From positions 124,001-188,000 of the forward strand of contig NZ_JBBYXJ010000001.1 in NCBI RefSeq assembly GCF_039655775.1: a DNA stretch of 64,000 nt, written 5' to 3'. This document shows, piece by piece, positions 46,426-54,909 of this stretch (the first letter of the stretch is position 1; every line of letters starts with the position of its first letter). The notes under the pieces are model-generated. The model ran no database searches and had not been told where the DNA came from. It saw nothing but the letters and a program-made list of their open reading frames with translations. Source of the DNA: Iodidimonas sp. SYSU 1G8. GTDB lineage: Bacteria; Pseudomonadota; Alphaproteobacteria; SMXS01. The translations under genes were made by a program, and so were the position numbers.

Positions 46426-47313
46426 TCAGGCGGTCGCGCCGCCGTCGATCTTCAGATCGGCGCCGTTGATGTAGCTGGATTCCGGGGCCGCCAGATTGAG
46501 GACGGCGGCGGCGATGTCTTCCGGCTGCGCGACCCGCCCGCTCGGGTTGGCGCGTCCGGCGGCTTCCATGTCGTCGCCGATGACACGGCGGAGCAGGGGG
46601 GTGTCGACGGCGCCGGGCGAGACCGAGATCACGCGAATGCCGTCCTTGCCATGGGCCAGCGCCACCGACCGGGTCAGACCGATGACGGCATGCTTGGTGG
46701 CGGCATAGACGGCGTTGCCGCCCAGTCCCTTGCTGCCGGCGATGGACGCCGTGTTGATGATGATCCCCGACTTGCGCGGCAGCATCACGCGCAACTCATG
46801 GCGCATGGCGTAAGACACCCCGTCCACATTGGTGCGGATGGTGTCGTGATAGCCCATGGTGCCGTCGAGCGGCGCGTCCATGAAGGCGCCGAACGGTCCT
46901 TCGATGCCGGCATTGTTGAAGCCGATGTCGATACCGCCATGGGCGGCGACACAGGCATCGACCAAGGCCGCGACCTGGGCCTCCTCCCGCACGTCGGCCT
47001 GGATGTAGGTCGCCTTGCCGCCGGCCGCGCGAATCTCGCTCTCGAGCTGCCTGCCGACGTTCTCGCGCCGGCCGCAGATCACGACGGCGGCGCCCTGCGC
47101 GGCGAAGGCCTTGGCGGTGGCGGCGCCGATGCCGGAGGTTCCGCCGGTGATGAGGACGTTCTTGCCGGCAAATCGGCCCGCGGTGGTGGGCGCCGCGGCC
47201 GCCTGTGCCGCGGCGCCGCCGGCGGCCATCGTGGCAGCAGCGGCCAGCGTCGCGCCGCCCAGCAAAATCTCGCGCCGCCCGGGACGGGCGGTCTTGTCCG
47301 TATCATGAGTCAT
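46426..47313 (-). CDS. SDR-family oxidoreductase with apparent Tat signal
   Basis: 295 aa; start ATG 47313 with GGGGAG upstream. Residues 1-45 look like a twin-arginine signal (PGRREILLGGATLAAAATM, AAGGAAAQAAAA). The SDR core follows: ITGGTSGIGAATAKAF, NNAGI, catalytic Ser in NTASIAGSKG, YAATK, and C-terminal SYINGADLKIDGGAT. An exported NAD(P)-dependent SDR is odd, since the periplasm lacks free cofactor; it would need export with cofactor bound. Operon with the SnoaL-like gene and divergent from the P450. Confidence 0.85.
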   Translation of the reverse strand: MTHDTDKTARPGRREILLGGATLAAAATMAAGGAAAQAAAAPTTAGRFAGKNVLITGGTSGIGAATAKAFAAQGAAVVICGRRENVGRQLESEIRAAGGKATYIQADVREEAQVAALVDACVAAHGGIDIGFNNAGIEGPFGAFMDAPLDGTMGYHDTIRTNVDGVSYAMRHELRVMLPRKSGIIINTASIAGSKGLGGNAVYAATKHAVIGLTRSVALAHGKDGIRVISVSPGAVDTPLLRRVIGDDMEAAGRANPSGRVAQPEDIAAAVLNLAAPESSYINGADLKIDGGATA

Positions 47314-47506
47314 GCGACATCTCCCCAAAGTCCATGCCGACCGATGATAGGAGCGGCGGGCGCAAACGGCTACCGCCGATGCTGAAATTCAACGCGCCGT
47401 TTTCACCGTCATCCGTGCTTGTAAGTGCGCTGGCGACTGCGCTAGCATCTGGTGGACCTTGAGGCGTCGCCACGGGGTGCGATGCCATGTGGACTGGGGA
47501 GAGCAC

Positions 47507-48802
47507 ATGTCGGCCGTTGAAGAGATGATCCGCGAGCGCTTGAAGAACGAGATCGATCCTCGTGAATTCGACGCGCCGGAGTTCCAGCGCAATCCATTTC
47601 CGCTCTACCAGCGTCTGCGCGACCATCATCCGGTCTACCATGACCGTTTCCACAACAGGTGGGTGATCAGCCGCTACTGGGATGTCGACGCCGTGTTCCA
47701 GAACAGCGAAGCCTACACGCGCGGAATCTACGAAGAGGATGGCCCATACAAATTCGGCTCGCGCCATGTGTTCGGCCCGAACATCCTGGAATATGGCCGG
47801 GGCGACCGTCACCGCTGGCTGCGCAACGTGATCGCCGGACAGTTCGTCGGCCAGAAGCTGAACGACTTTCTGCCCGTGATCGACATGATCGCGCGCGAAC
47901 TCATCGACAAGTTCCGCAACGATGGCGAGGTCGAACTGGTCACCCAGTTCAGCCACCAGTTCCCGATCCGCGTGATCTCGAACATGCTCGGCCTGCCGCG
48001 CGAGGACGAGAACATGTTCGTCGGCTGGTACCAGGCGCTGATCGCGGGCCTCGGCTTCGGCGGCGTGCATCTGGCCCGCGGCATCGCGGCGCGCAATGAA
48101 ATGTGGGAATATCTCGAGCCGCTGATCAAGCAGCGCGAGAAGAATCCCGGCGAGGACCTGCTGTCCCGCATCATCGCGGCCGAGCTCGACGGCGTGAAGA
48201 TGGACATGGACGAGATCAAGGGCTTCGTCGCCCTGCTGCTCGCGGCCGGTGGCGATACCACCGACAAGGCCATCGCCAACATGATGTACCACATGATGTA
48301 CACGCGGCCGGACCAGTATGACCGCGTCCGGGCCAATCCGGAGCTGTGGGAGAACGTGTTCACCGAGATGATGCGCTATGACCCGGTGGTCCATACGCAG
48401 GGCCGCCGCACCGTCAACGAGATGGCGCTCTATGACGAGGTGATCCCCAAGGGCGCCATGGTGCTGATCTATCTGGGTGCCGGCAACCGCGACGAGCGGG
48501 TGTTCAAGGATCCGGACACGTTCGATGCCTTCCGCGACGATCTCCACATGGGCCGCGAGAACCGGTCCGGCCGGTACAAGGATGGCAAGCCTGGCCATCT
48601 CGGCTTCGGCATGGGTCAGCATTTCTGCATGGGCTATGCGATGGCGCGGCAGGAAGCGGTTCTGGCCTGCACCTACTTCGCCAAGTCGCTCAAGAACCTG
48701 CGGCCCAAATTCGCCGAACACGAGGGGATCAAGTCTCCCAACATCGATTCAGGCGGTTTCCGGTCGCCTGACGATCTGTGGCTAACATTCGATCCCGAGT
48801 GA
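47507..48802 (+). CDS. Cytochrome P450
   Basis: 431 aa, ATG 47507 after GGGGAGAG. I-helix LLAAGGDTTDKAIANMM, K-helix ExxR in TEMMRYDP region (EMMR), and heme loop HLGFGMGQHFCMGYAMAR with the Cys ligand present. Soluble bacterial class I P450; the ferredoxin gene starts 5 bp after its stop and probably supplies electrons. With the divergent SDR and SnoaL-like genes this could be a terpenoid, steroid or fatty-acid pathway. The substrate is unknown. Confidence 0.92.
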   Translation: MSAVEEMIRERLKNEIDPREFDAPEFQRNPFPLYQRLRDHHPVYHDRFHNRWVISRYWDVDAVFQNSEAYTRGIYEEDGPYKFGSRHVFGPNILEYGRGDRHRWLRNVIAGQFVGQKLNDFLPVIDMIARELIDKFRNDGEVELVTQFSHQFPIRVISNMLGLPREDENMFVGWYQALIAGLGFGGVHLARGIAARNEMWEYLEPLIKQREKNPGEDLLSRIIAAELDGVKMDMDEIKGFVALLLAAGGDTTDKAIANMMYHMMYTRPDQYDRVRANPELWENVFTEMMRYDPVVHTQGRRTVNEMALYDEVIPKGAMVLIYLGAGNRDERVFKDPDTFDAFRDDLHMGRENRSGRYKDGKPGHLGFGMGQHFCMGYAMARQEAVLACTYFAKSLKNLRPKFAEHEGIKSPNIDSGGFRSPDDLWLTFDPE

Positions 48803-48807
48803 CGGCG

Positions 48808-49002
48808 ATGAAAGTGAAAGTCGACTACCGGAAGTGCCTGAAGGCGGGTGAGTGCTACTACAACCATCCGACCATCTTTCAGCGCACCGAAAACGGCTAT
48901 CCCAAGCTTCTGGTCGAGGAGATCGATACCGACGATCTGCGCCAGGAAGTCGAGGAAGCCATCGAGGTCTGTCCCGCCGGGGCGATCACCCTCGAAGCCT
49001 GA
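48808..49002 (+). CDS. P450-partner ferredoxin, 3Fe-4S type
   Basis: 64 aa from ATG 48808. Three Cys in the pattern KCLKAGECYYN ... VCPAGAI, with the position of a fourth cluster Cys filled by another residue, as in the single-cluster ferredoxins that serve bacterial P450s. Close behind the P450 stop (5 bp), clearly one transcription unit. Confidence 0.87.
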   Translation: MKVKVDYRKCLKAGECYYNHPTIFQRTENGYPKLLVEEIDTDDLRQEVEEAIEVCPAGAITLEA

Positions 49003-49060
49003 CTGGCAGGGGCGGCGGGGAGCAATCCCGCGCCGCCCTAAGCCTGCAAGGCGAGTTCCA

Positions 49061-49477
49061 TCATTCCACCGGTACCACGCTCGCCACGCCTTCGGCGCCG
49101 ATATAGACGACCAGAAGGGCGACCGGCTCGCTTCCCTTGTTCATGCCCCGGTGCGGGACTTCCTGCGCCTCGACGAGGGCGTCGCCCTTGCGGAATGTCC
49201 GGGTGCCGTGCGGGCCATAGTCCACCGTGATCTCACCCTGAAGCACATAGGCGTACATGGGAATCTGATGCCGGTGCAGTTGTCCCGATTCGCCGGGCTT
49301 GATGGTCACGATCGCCGAGCTGACCTTCGCGGGGCCCGAGGGATAGGTGATCCCGCGTCCCAGCACGTCGGCCTGTGTCGACAGCAGGTCCTGCGCCGGA
49401 TAGCCCAGGTTTTCAGCCCTGCCGGCCGTCGCCAGGGTCAGACATGCCAAGAGTGCGGCGCCGAAAACTGTCCTCAT
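49061..49477 (-). CDS. Exported cupin-domain protein
   Basis: 138 aa from ATG 49477 (GTG 49489 is in frame). Signal peptide MRTVFGAALLACLTLATAGRA. The cupin core has PGESGQLHRHQIPMYAYVLQG and DALVEAQEVPHRGMNKGSEP, with His residues able to hold a metal. Starts 26 bp after the transporter stop and is probably cotranscribed with it. Possibly a binding protein or small enzyme for the transported metabolite; inference only. Confidence 0.8.
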   Translation of the reverse strand: MRTVFGAALLACLTLATAGRAENLGYPAQDLLSTQADVLGRGITYPSGPAKVSSAIVTIKPGESGQLHRHQIPMYAYVLQGEITVDYGPHGTRTFRKGDALVEAQEVPHRGMNKGSEPVALLVVYIGAEGVASVVPVE

Positions 49478-49503
49478 CGCGTATTCCACTTTCCTATGGG
49501 CGA

Positions 49504-50796
49504 TCAGCCCAACGCTTCGTCGCGGGTCTCCCGCATATGCCAGATGGCCACGAAGCTGATCAGGGCCGCGGCGATCAGATAGCCACCGACCCAGTGGAGG
49601 CCGCCCATGTCCACCAGGATCTGGGCGACGAATGGCGCCAGCGAGGCGCCCAGGATGCCCCCCAGATTATAGGTCACCGAGGCGCCGGTGTAGCGCACGT
49701 GAGTCGGGAACAACTCGGATAACACCGCGCCCATCGGGCCGAAGATCAGCCCCATGCAGAGCAGGGACATGCACAGAAACAGCCCGATGACGAGGGTCGA
49801 GCCGCTGGACAACATTGGCCCCAGCAGCAAGCCCATGGTGGCGGTCGCGACCAGCCCGGTCAGCAACACGGGCCGGCGTCCCCACCTGTCGCTCAACCAT
49901 GCTGATATGGGGATGCCCACCGCCATGAAGGCGATGGCGACGCAGAGCAGGGCGAGGAACGCCTCTCGGCTGTAACCCAGCGTCTTGGTCCCGTAGCCCA
50001 AGGCAAAGACGGTGGCAAGGTAGAACACGGCGTAGCAGCCGACCATGGCCAGGGTGCCAAGCACGGTGTCCTTGCGGTAGCTGCGCAACAGCGTGCCCAA
50101 GGGAATGCGCTGCTTCTCGCCCTGATCCAGTGCTTTCTGGAAGAAAGGCGTTTCGGTCAGCTTCAAGCGTACGTACAGACCGACGACCAGAAGTGCGGCG
50201 CTCATGAGAAAGGGGATGCGCCAGCCCCAGTCGCGGAACTGCTCTTCGGATAACTGCATCGCGAGTAGCAGGAACAGGCCATTGGCAGCGATGAAGCCGA
50301 CCGGCGCGCCCAGCTGGGGAAACATGCCGAACCATGCGCGGCGGTTCGGCGGCGCGTTTTCCACCGCCAGCAACGCGGCGCCGCCCCACTCGCCACCCAG
50401 ACCAATGCCTTGGCCAAAGCGCAGAAGGCAGAGGAGGATCGGGGCGACGACGCCGATGTCGGCATAGGTGGGCAGTACCCCGACAAGAGTCGTGGAAATT
50501 CCCATGATCACGAGGGAAGCGACGAGAGTGGATTTTCGACCGATGCGGTCGCCAAAATGGCCGAACAGCGCCGACCCCAGCGGCCGGGCCACGAACGCAA
50601 TGGCAAAAGTCGCGAACGAGCTTAACTGCTGCGCCGATGTCGATTCATGGGGGAAGAACAGCGGGCCGAACACCAGCGCCGCTGCCGTTGCATACACGTA
50701 GAAGTCATAAAACTCAATCGCCGTGCCGATGAAACTGGCGACGACAATACGTCCGGTCGTGTTGGCCGGCGCGGCAGGCGGAGCGGAAGCGGTCAT
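49504..50796 (-). CDS. MFS transporter, metabolite:H+ symporter (MHS) type
   Basis: 430 aa with twelve predicted helices. Opens IVVASFIGTAIEFYDFYVYA, the MHS-family hallmark, followed by the loop motif GHFGDRIGRKSTL and a second GxxSDRxGRR-like loop (AWLSDRWGRRPVLL). Relatives import dicarboxylates, aromatic acids, proline/betaine or shikimate with protons. A cupin gene follows on the same strand. Substrate not readable. Confidence 0.9.
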   Translation of the reverse strand: MTASAPPAAPANTTGRIVVASFIGTAIEFYDFYVYATAAALVFGPLFFPHESTSAQQLSSFATFAIAFVARPLGSALFGHFGDRIGRKSTLVASLVIMGISTTLVGVLPTYADIGVVAPILLCLLRFGQGIGLGGEWGGAALLAVENAPPNRRAWFGMFPQLGAPVGFIAANGLFLLLAMQLSEEQFRDWGWRIPFLMSAALLVVGLYVRLKLTETPFFQKALDQGEKQRIPLGTLLRSYRKDTVLGTLAMVGCYAVFYLATVFALGYGTKTLGYSREAFLALLCVAIAFMAVGIPISAWLSDRWGRRPVLLTGLVATATMGLLLGPMLSSGSTLVIGLFLCMSLLCMGLIFGPMGAVLSELFPTHVRYTGASVTYNLGGILGASLAPFVAQILVDMGGLHWVGGYLIAAALISFVAIWHMRETRDEALG

Positions 50797-50877
50797 GGGT
50801 TCCCCTTTACAACGGGCGAACCATTACACCTGACCGTATTCAGCGCAACCTGTCGTGCGCCGCTGTAACTCTTGGAG

Positions 50878-50911
50878 AAAAGGGCGGAGACGTCAATGCG
50901 CGTCTCCGCCC
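50878..50911 (-). terminator. Rho-independent terminator for the 64-aa stress protein
   Basis: GGGCGGAGACG and CGTCTCCGCCC (11 bp) around an 8-base loop, with AAAA on the left, so a TTTT run on the minus strand. Confidence 0.75.
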
Positions 50912-50918
50912 CTCACGG

Positions 50919-51113
50919 TCAATGCTTGGCGTGGCTCTTGCCAGCCTTCTCGGCCTTCAGCAGCTCTTCGCGTTCATCGCTCGAAAGAGCCTCCTTGGCG
51001 TCCTTGGCGGCCGCTTCGACCTTGCCCGACTTGGCAAACGCCTCGGTCTTCTCATTGTATTTGCGTGCGCTTTCCTTGTCGCCTTCGCCCTGATTCTTCC
51101 ATTTGTCGGTCAT
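50919..51113 (-). CDS. Small hydrophilic protein, EcfG-controlled
   Basis: 64 aa from ATG 51113 after AAGGAG. Very charged and without hydrophobic core (MTDKWKNQGEGDKESARKYN, KSGKVEAAAKDAKEAL, REELLKAEKAGKSHAKH). No named family recognised, though the composition resembles small desiccation/stress proteins. It has an EcfG-type promoter upstream and a terminator downstream, which supports a real gene. Confidence 0.7.
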   Translation of the reverse strand: MTDKWKNQGEGDKESARKYNEKTEAFAKSGKVEAAAKDAKEALSSDEREELLKAEKAGKSHAKH

Positions 51114-51143
51114 CTGGCTCTCCTTGCTGGCGTGAGCTTGGAT

Positions 51144-51169
51144 AACGGCGTGGAATGCGTCATGGTTCC
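51144..51169 (-). promoter_or_regulatory. EcfG-type promoter for the 64-aa protein
   Basis: Minus strand GGAAC-N17-CGTT, full consensus, 31 bp before the start codon. It lies back to back with a plus-strand promoter of the same type. Confidence 0.72.
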
Positions 51170-51178
51170 ATGACCTGA

Positions 51179-51203
51179 GGAACAGTGCAGTCAGTCCAGC
51201 GTT
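51179..51203 (+). promoter_or_regulatory. EcfG-type promoter for the Crp/Fnr regulator
   Basis: GGAAC at 51179-51183 and CGTT at 51200-51203, spacer 16. Predicted transcription starts a few bases later and precedes both candidate starts of the regulator gene. Confidence 0.68.
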
Positions 51204-51282
51204 TGTCAGCAAGGGCTACTGGGGCCGTTTGGCCATCGTTCGCGTTTCCAGGGTCGATCTGTGGTTACCAGGGGACGGCAAC

Positions 51283-52020
51283 GTGGTGAGCCTCGTGAAA
51301 CGGCTGAAATATTACTGCGACTTCGACGACGACGCTACCAAGCCACTCCTTGAGTTGCCCGGCCGCTATATGGACGTCATGCGTGGGGCGGAACTGATCA
51401 GAGCCGGTGACTCGCCGACCCACGGTTTCATCGTCGAGAGCGGCTGGGCGATGCGCTATACGCTGCTTTCTGACGGTCGGCGGCAGGTGTTGAACGTGCT
51501 GATGCCGGGTGACATGTTTGACCTGCAGGTGTTTGTCGCCGCACAGGCCGACCACTCGGTGACGGCGCTCACGGATATGAACGTCAAGCTGTTCCGCGCC
51601 GAAGACCTTCTTGATGTATTCAACAGTTCAGGCCGGATCGCCCAGGCGCTTTGGTGGACCGCGGTCCAGGAAGAGGCAATGCTGCGTGAGCAGATCGTGC
51701 GCAATGGACGGCGCAACGCGGCGGAGCGTATCGCGCACTTCGTCCTCGAGCTTCATCGACGTGCGCTGATGGTCGATGAAGGTCAGGGGACAAGCTTTCG
51801 CCTGCCGCTGACACAGTCGGTGATCGGAGACGCGTTGGGGCTCACGTCGATCCATGTGAACCGGGTGCTGAAACGGTTCCGCGACTGCGGTCTGATCACC
51901 AAGAATGGACAATGGATCGAACTGGTTGACCGGGATGCCCTGGTCGCGCTGTGCGATTTTGATCCGTCCTATCTGCATCTTGACGCGTATCCCAGACGTC
52001 TGCGATTTCGTAACAGTTAA
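51283..52020 (+). CDS. Crp/Fnr-family transcriptional regulator
   Basis: 245 aa from GTG 51283, 8 bases after GGGGAC; a TTG at 51229 would give 263 aa. cNMP-binding beta-roll in about 30-140 (PTHGFIVESGWAMRYTLLSD, LNVLMPGDMFDLQ), long dimer helix, and winged helix with recognition helix in LTQSVIGDALGLTSIHVNRV. No FNR-type Cys cluster. Located next to EcfG-type promoters and the sigma-factor gene; probably part of the stress network. Confidence 0.85.
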   Translation: MVSLVKRLKYYCDFDDDATKPLLELPGRYMDVMRGAELIRAGDSPTHGFIVESGWAMRYTLLSDGRRQVLNVLMPGDMFDLQVFVAAQADHSVTALTDMNVKLFRAEDLLDVFNSSGRIAQALWWTAVQEEAMLREQIVRNGRRNAAERIAHFVLELHRRALMVDEGQGTSFRLPLTQSVIGDALGLTSIHVNRVLKRFRDCGLITKNGQWIELVDRDALVALCDFDPSYLHLDAYPRRLRFRNS

Positions 52021-52211
52021 CAAAATAGTGAGATGCTGTTGATCCAGGTTAACGCGTTGTAGCGGATTGGCGTCTATTGTTGCAGTCAGTGGGGAAAGAC
52101 TTCTCGCTGTAGTCTTTGGAATCGGACCCGACGATCTTGACGAGGTCACAAGACCGATCCTGACAAGCACGGAATTCTCCGTTGCTTGGAGTGTAAAGGA
52201 TACTGTGACTG

Positions 52212-52841
52212 ATGGATAACGCCATTGAACCGGAAGAAATTCCTACGGTTCTGAGCGACGCCGACTTCGAGCGGCAATTACGAGACATCATTCCCCATTT
52301 GCGCGCCTTCGCCCGTAGTCTATCAGGCGCTGCCGACCGCGCCGACGATTTGGTGCAGGACGCCATGCTCAATGCATGGAACGCGCGGAAGCGCTTTCAC
52401 GCTGGCACCAATTTCAAGGCATGGATGTTCGTGATCCTGCGCAATCTTTTTCTCTCGGGGGTCCGGCGGGCCCGGTTCACCGGAGAATGGGACGAAACCA
52501 TGGCCGAACGCGCGCTTTCGACGGCGCCCGGTCAGGACCATCAACTCGCGCTGGGTGATGTGCAACGGGCGTTGATGCATCTGACTCCGTCGCGCCGGGA
52601 TGCACTCATCCTCGTCGGGGCAGGCGGCTTTTCCTATGAAGAGGCTGCTCAGCTATGCAATTGCCCTGTCGGGACGATCAAAAGCCGCGTGGCGCGGGCC
52701 AGAACCGACATGGAGCGGCTGCTTTCCGGTGCTGGTAATCTTCCCCCGCGGAAACGCGGCGGCAGGCGGAACGCCGCACTGGACGACGTCATGCGACAGG
52801 TTGATCGTCTGTCCGACTGCGCAGCCACCCAACCGGGATAG
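52212..52841 (+). CDS. ECF sigma factor, EcfG (general stress) type
   Basis: 209 aa. Region 2: LRAFARSLSGAADRADDLVQ and FKAWMFVILRNLFLSGVRR, the wording typical of EcfG proteins. Region 4: LTPSRRDALILVGAGGFSYE then NCPVGTIKSRVARARTDMER. A basic C-terminal tail of about 40 residues extends beyond the usual end. EcfG is normally held by NepR and released by PhyR; neither gene is adjacent here, so this may be a secondary copy. No EcfG promoter is seen upstream of it. Confidence 0.87.
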   Translation: MDNAIEPEEIPTVLSDADFERQLRDIIPHLRAFARSLSGAADRADDLVQDAMLNAWNARKRFHAGTNFKAWMFVILRNLFLSGVRRARFTGEWDETMAERALSTAPGQDHQLALGDVQRALMHLTPSRRDALILVGAGGFSYEEAAQLCNCPVGTIKSRVARARTDMERLLSGAGNLPPRKRGGRRNAALDDVMRQVDRLSDCAATQPG

Positions 52842-52867
52842 TATCGCGGGGAAGCAATAGGAAAGGA

Positions 52868-52893
52868 ATGGGCCGCCCAAGGCGGCCCATGTC
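52868..52893. terminator. Terminator between convergent sigma factor and hypothetical genes
   Basis: ATGGGCCGCC-CAA-GGCGGCCCAT, a perfect 10-bp stem located between the two convergent stop codons; only short pyrimidine tails follow on each strand. Confidence 0.6.
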
Positions 52894-52897
52894 ACTT

Positions 52898-53620
52898 TCA
52901 GGCGTCGTGCTTCTTGGACGAGCGGTCCGGTTCGGGCACGCGCGACGCTGATAACCCACGCCGGTCACTTTCGGTGGCTTTCGCTCCAGAGGTCTGGCTG
53001 GATTTCTGGGTGCGCCAATCACCGAAATCCTGACCGAATCTCGACTGTCGCTCCTCACGCCACTTGGCATATTCGTCATCATAGGCGCGGCGCTTTTCGG
53101 CGCGCCACGCGTGATAATCGCGATCGTGCGCCCGCAACTGATCCTCGCGCCAGTTTTCATACTCGGGATCCACGCTTCTCGCATAGCGGCGCAGATCCTC
53201 CCCAGTCAGTCGGTCACCAGTGTCTGGTCCGTAATTGGGGGACCAGAAGGCGTCTTCCGTTGTCTGCCCAGAGACCTGCCGCAGCGTACCGGGGCGGGAT
53301 TCGGGATATCGCGGCCCGCGTCCCCACTCATCACGATCGTCGATTTCGTACCGCGCATAATCACGTTCAGGGCGCGTGTAATTGCGGAGCGGGCGACTGT
53401 AATTCGGCTCACCATAGGCCGCATCGGCCCCGACACCAAAGGGGTGGGCCGAGCCGTGATCGTCACGTTCGCTTCTCCAGTCACCGTGGGTGTTCCAACG
53501 ACGATGGTCGCCTCGCTGGCGAAAATTGGGGCTGTACCGGTCGTCCCGGTCATGCCCGCGAGGCTCATCATCGTTGTGGCGGAAATGGTCGCCTTCATGG
53601 CGTTCGCGATAGCGATTCAT
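52898..53620 (-). CDS. Hydrophilic Arg/Asp/Tyr-rich protein, unknown
   Basis: 240 aa from ATG 53620 after GAGAGGAG. Highly charged, low-complexity N-half rich in Arg, Asp, His and Tyr (HFRHNDDEPRGHDRDDRYSP, RNYTRPERDYARYEIDDRDE); the C-half has aromatic-charged helices (DYHAWRAEKRRAYDDEYAKW). Resembles the SWFGD-type small envelope/stress proteins in style, but I cannot assign it. An EcfG-like promoter lies 54-79 bp upstream. Confidence 0.7.
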   Translation of the reverse strand: MNRYRERHEGDHFRHNDDEPRGHDRDDRYSPNFRQRGDHRRWNTHGDWRSERDDHGSAHPFGVGADAAYGEPNYSRPLRNYTRPERDYARYEIDDRDEWGRGPRYPESRPGTLRQVSGQTTEDAFWSPNYGPDTGDRLTGEDLRRYARSVDPEYENWREDQLRAHDRDYHAWRAEKRRAYDDEYAKWREERQSRFGQDFGDWRTQKSSQTSGAKATESDRRGLSASRVPEPDRSSKKHDA

Positions 53621-53673
53621 ATCGTTTCTCCTCTCGCGCGATGGAAGCGCCGGCGATTGCCGGCATTTAAGAC

Positions 53674-53699
53674 AACTCGAAGGCCCGGGAGGAGGTTCC
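53674..53699 (-). promoter_or_regulatory. EcfG-like promoter for the Arg/Asp-rich protein
   Basis: Minus strand GGAAC-N17-AGTT; one mismatch to the CGTT box. Confidence 0.5.
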
Positions 53700-53727
53700 G
53701 TCATTTTTCAGACCCGACCACCTGTCT

Positions 53728-53752
53728 GGAACTTTGGCGACAATCCGATGTT
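53728..53752 (+). promoter_or_regulatory. EcfG-like promoter for the PRC-barrel gene
   Basis: GGAAC-N16-TGTT, one mismatch to CGTT, 36 bp before the GTG start at 53789. Divergent partner of the promoter at 53674. Confidence 0.55.
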
Positions 53753-53788
53753 CACGAGGCAATTGTTTCGCACAAGGAAGGATCTGCC

Positions 53789-54229
53789 GTGCGTGGACCC
53801 GCGACTGTTATCGCTCTTGGCCTGATAGCGGCAATGGCGGCACCCGTTGCCGCCCAAGACCAGATCGCGGGGAATCCGCCGATCATCGCCGCCGCCGCCG
53901 CGCCGGGCGGAGAAGAGGTCACATCGGTCGCCGCGCAGGATCTCGTCGGCCGCGAAGTCCACAATCTCGACGACCAGATCATCGGCGAGGTCGAGGGCGT
54001 GAAGGTGGACGAAAAGGGTAATGTCCAAATGGTCGTCGTGGGCGTTGGCGGCTTTCTGGGCGGCGGTGAGAGGCATGTCGCCATCGACTGGTCAGGTATC
54101 GTCGTGTCCAGTGATGGTCGTAGACTGGGCGTGAACGCCACCAAGAAGCAACTACAGGACCTGCCGCCCTATATCTATGCCGAGCCATCTCACCGCGGCA
54201 CCGTGTTCGGCATGACGACGGGAGAATAG
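53789..54229 (+). CDS. Exported PRC-barrel domain protein
   Basis: 146 aa from GTG 53789 with AAGGAAGGA upstream; the frame runs open far upstream but is then the antisense of another gene. Signal peptide VRGPATVIALGLIAAMAAPVAAQ, then a PRC-barrel: DLVGREVHNLDDQIIGEVEG, VVVGVGGFLGGGERHVAIDW. Periplasmic PRC-barrel proteins are common stress-regulon members in alphaproteobacteria; function unknown. Confidence 0.82.
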   Translation: MRGPATVIALGLIAAMAAPVAAQDQIAGNPPIIAAAAAPGGEEVTSVAAQDLVGREVHNLDDQIIGEVEGVKVDEKGNVQMVVVGVGGFLGGGERHVAIDWSGIVVSSDGRRLGVNATKKQLQDLPPYIYAEPSHRGTVFGMTTGE

Positions 54230-54290
54230 CCTGGCGGTTCGCATCCGCCTGCTCGAATAAGCCTGCTTCCTTCTAGGTCGATCGCCCTGA

Positions 54291-54316
54291 GGAACCGGCA
54301 TCGCCCACAGGTCGTT
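54291..54316 (+). promoter_or_regulatory. EcfG-type promoter for the Pro-rich small protein
   Basis: GGAAC-N17-CGTT, full consensus, 34 bp before ATG 54351. Confidence 0.72.
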
Positions 54317-54350
54317 CTCATTCCAGCTAGCAGCTTCGAGGAGACCGATC

Positions 54351-54539
54351 ATGTCGACCCCGCCGTCATCGCGTCCGGATACCCCTTCCCATCCGGAAAG
54401 GCCGGAGCCTGAAGTGCCCATCGAAAAGCAGGCACCGCCTGAATACGAGCCGCCGGAGCCGCCGGCTCCCACCGAGGTGCCAGACGAAGTTCCACCTATC
54501 TCCGACCCTGACCGGACCCCGCCGCAGCCCGGTGCATGA
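54351..54539 (+). CDS. Small Pro/Glu-rich protein
   Basis: 62 aa, about one third proline (PSHPERPEPEVPIEKQAPPE, EPPEPPAPTEVPDEVPPISD). A GAGGAG site precedes the ATG, an EcfG-type promoter lies upstream and a strong terminator follows, which argue for a real gene despite the low complexity. Probably disordered; function unknown. Confidence 0.65.
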   Translation: MSTPPSSRPDTPSHPERPEPEVPIEKQAPPEYEPPEPPAPTEVPDEVPPISDPDRTPPQPGA

Positions 54540-54544
54540 AAAGA

Positions 54545-54575
54545 AACGCCGCCATGATGTCATGGCGGCGTTTTC
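54545..54575. terminator. Strong bidirectional terminator
   Basis: AACGCCGCCATGA and TCATGGCGGCGTT form a 13-bp perfect stem followed by TTTT; on the minus strand TTTCTTTTC follows. Serves the small Pro-rich gene and the convergent 93-aa gene. Confidence 0.85.
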
Positions 54576-54593
54576 GTTCAAAAATGGAGTGGC

Positions 54594-54875
54594 TCAGCCT
54601 GTCTTGGAGGGAGAGCCTTTGTCCCCTGGTCCGGTGGCGGACAAGGTTGCCAGCGCCTCCCGGACGTGTTGCAGCGATTCCGCGGGTTGACCCGCGGTCG
54701 TGCCAGGCATGTTTTCCTCGGACGCGACCATGAGCTGCCGCAAATCCTGCTCCCACTCTTTCAGCGTCTTGATCTTCTGAGCGTTGGTAAGCGAGCGGTC
54801 ATTGAGGATGTCGTCGGGGTGGGCATACTGCTCCGAGACGTCCCCGGCGACAGGGTGTTCTGTCTTCGTGGTCAT
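54594..54875 (-). CDS. Small hydrophilic protein, EcfG-controlled
   Basis: 93 aa from ATG 54875 (ATG 54887 also possible). Helical and charged: HPDDILNDRSLTNAQKIKTL followed by KEWEQDLRQLMVASEENMPG. The segment PDDIL...LT..QK...L..WE is found in small alphaproteobacterial stress proteins of unknown role. Full-consensus EcfG promoter 35 bp upstream. Confidence 0.72.
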   Translation of the reverse strand: MTTKTEHPVAGDVSEQYAHPDDILNDRSLTNAQKIKTLKEWEQDLRQLMVASEENMPGTTAGQPAESLQHVREALATLSATGPGDKGSPSKTG

Positions 54876-54909
54876 CTGATATTCCATGGTTCATTGATGT
54901 TGGTTCATT

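Noticed and set aside
52212-52841. Complete general-stress locus (phyR-nepR-ecfG)
   Set aside because: Only the sigma factor is found; the 190-bp upstream region has no NepR-sized gene and no PhyR is in the window.
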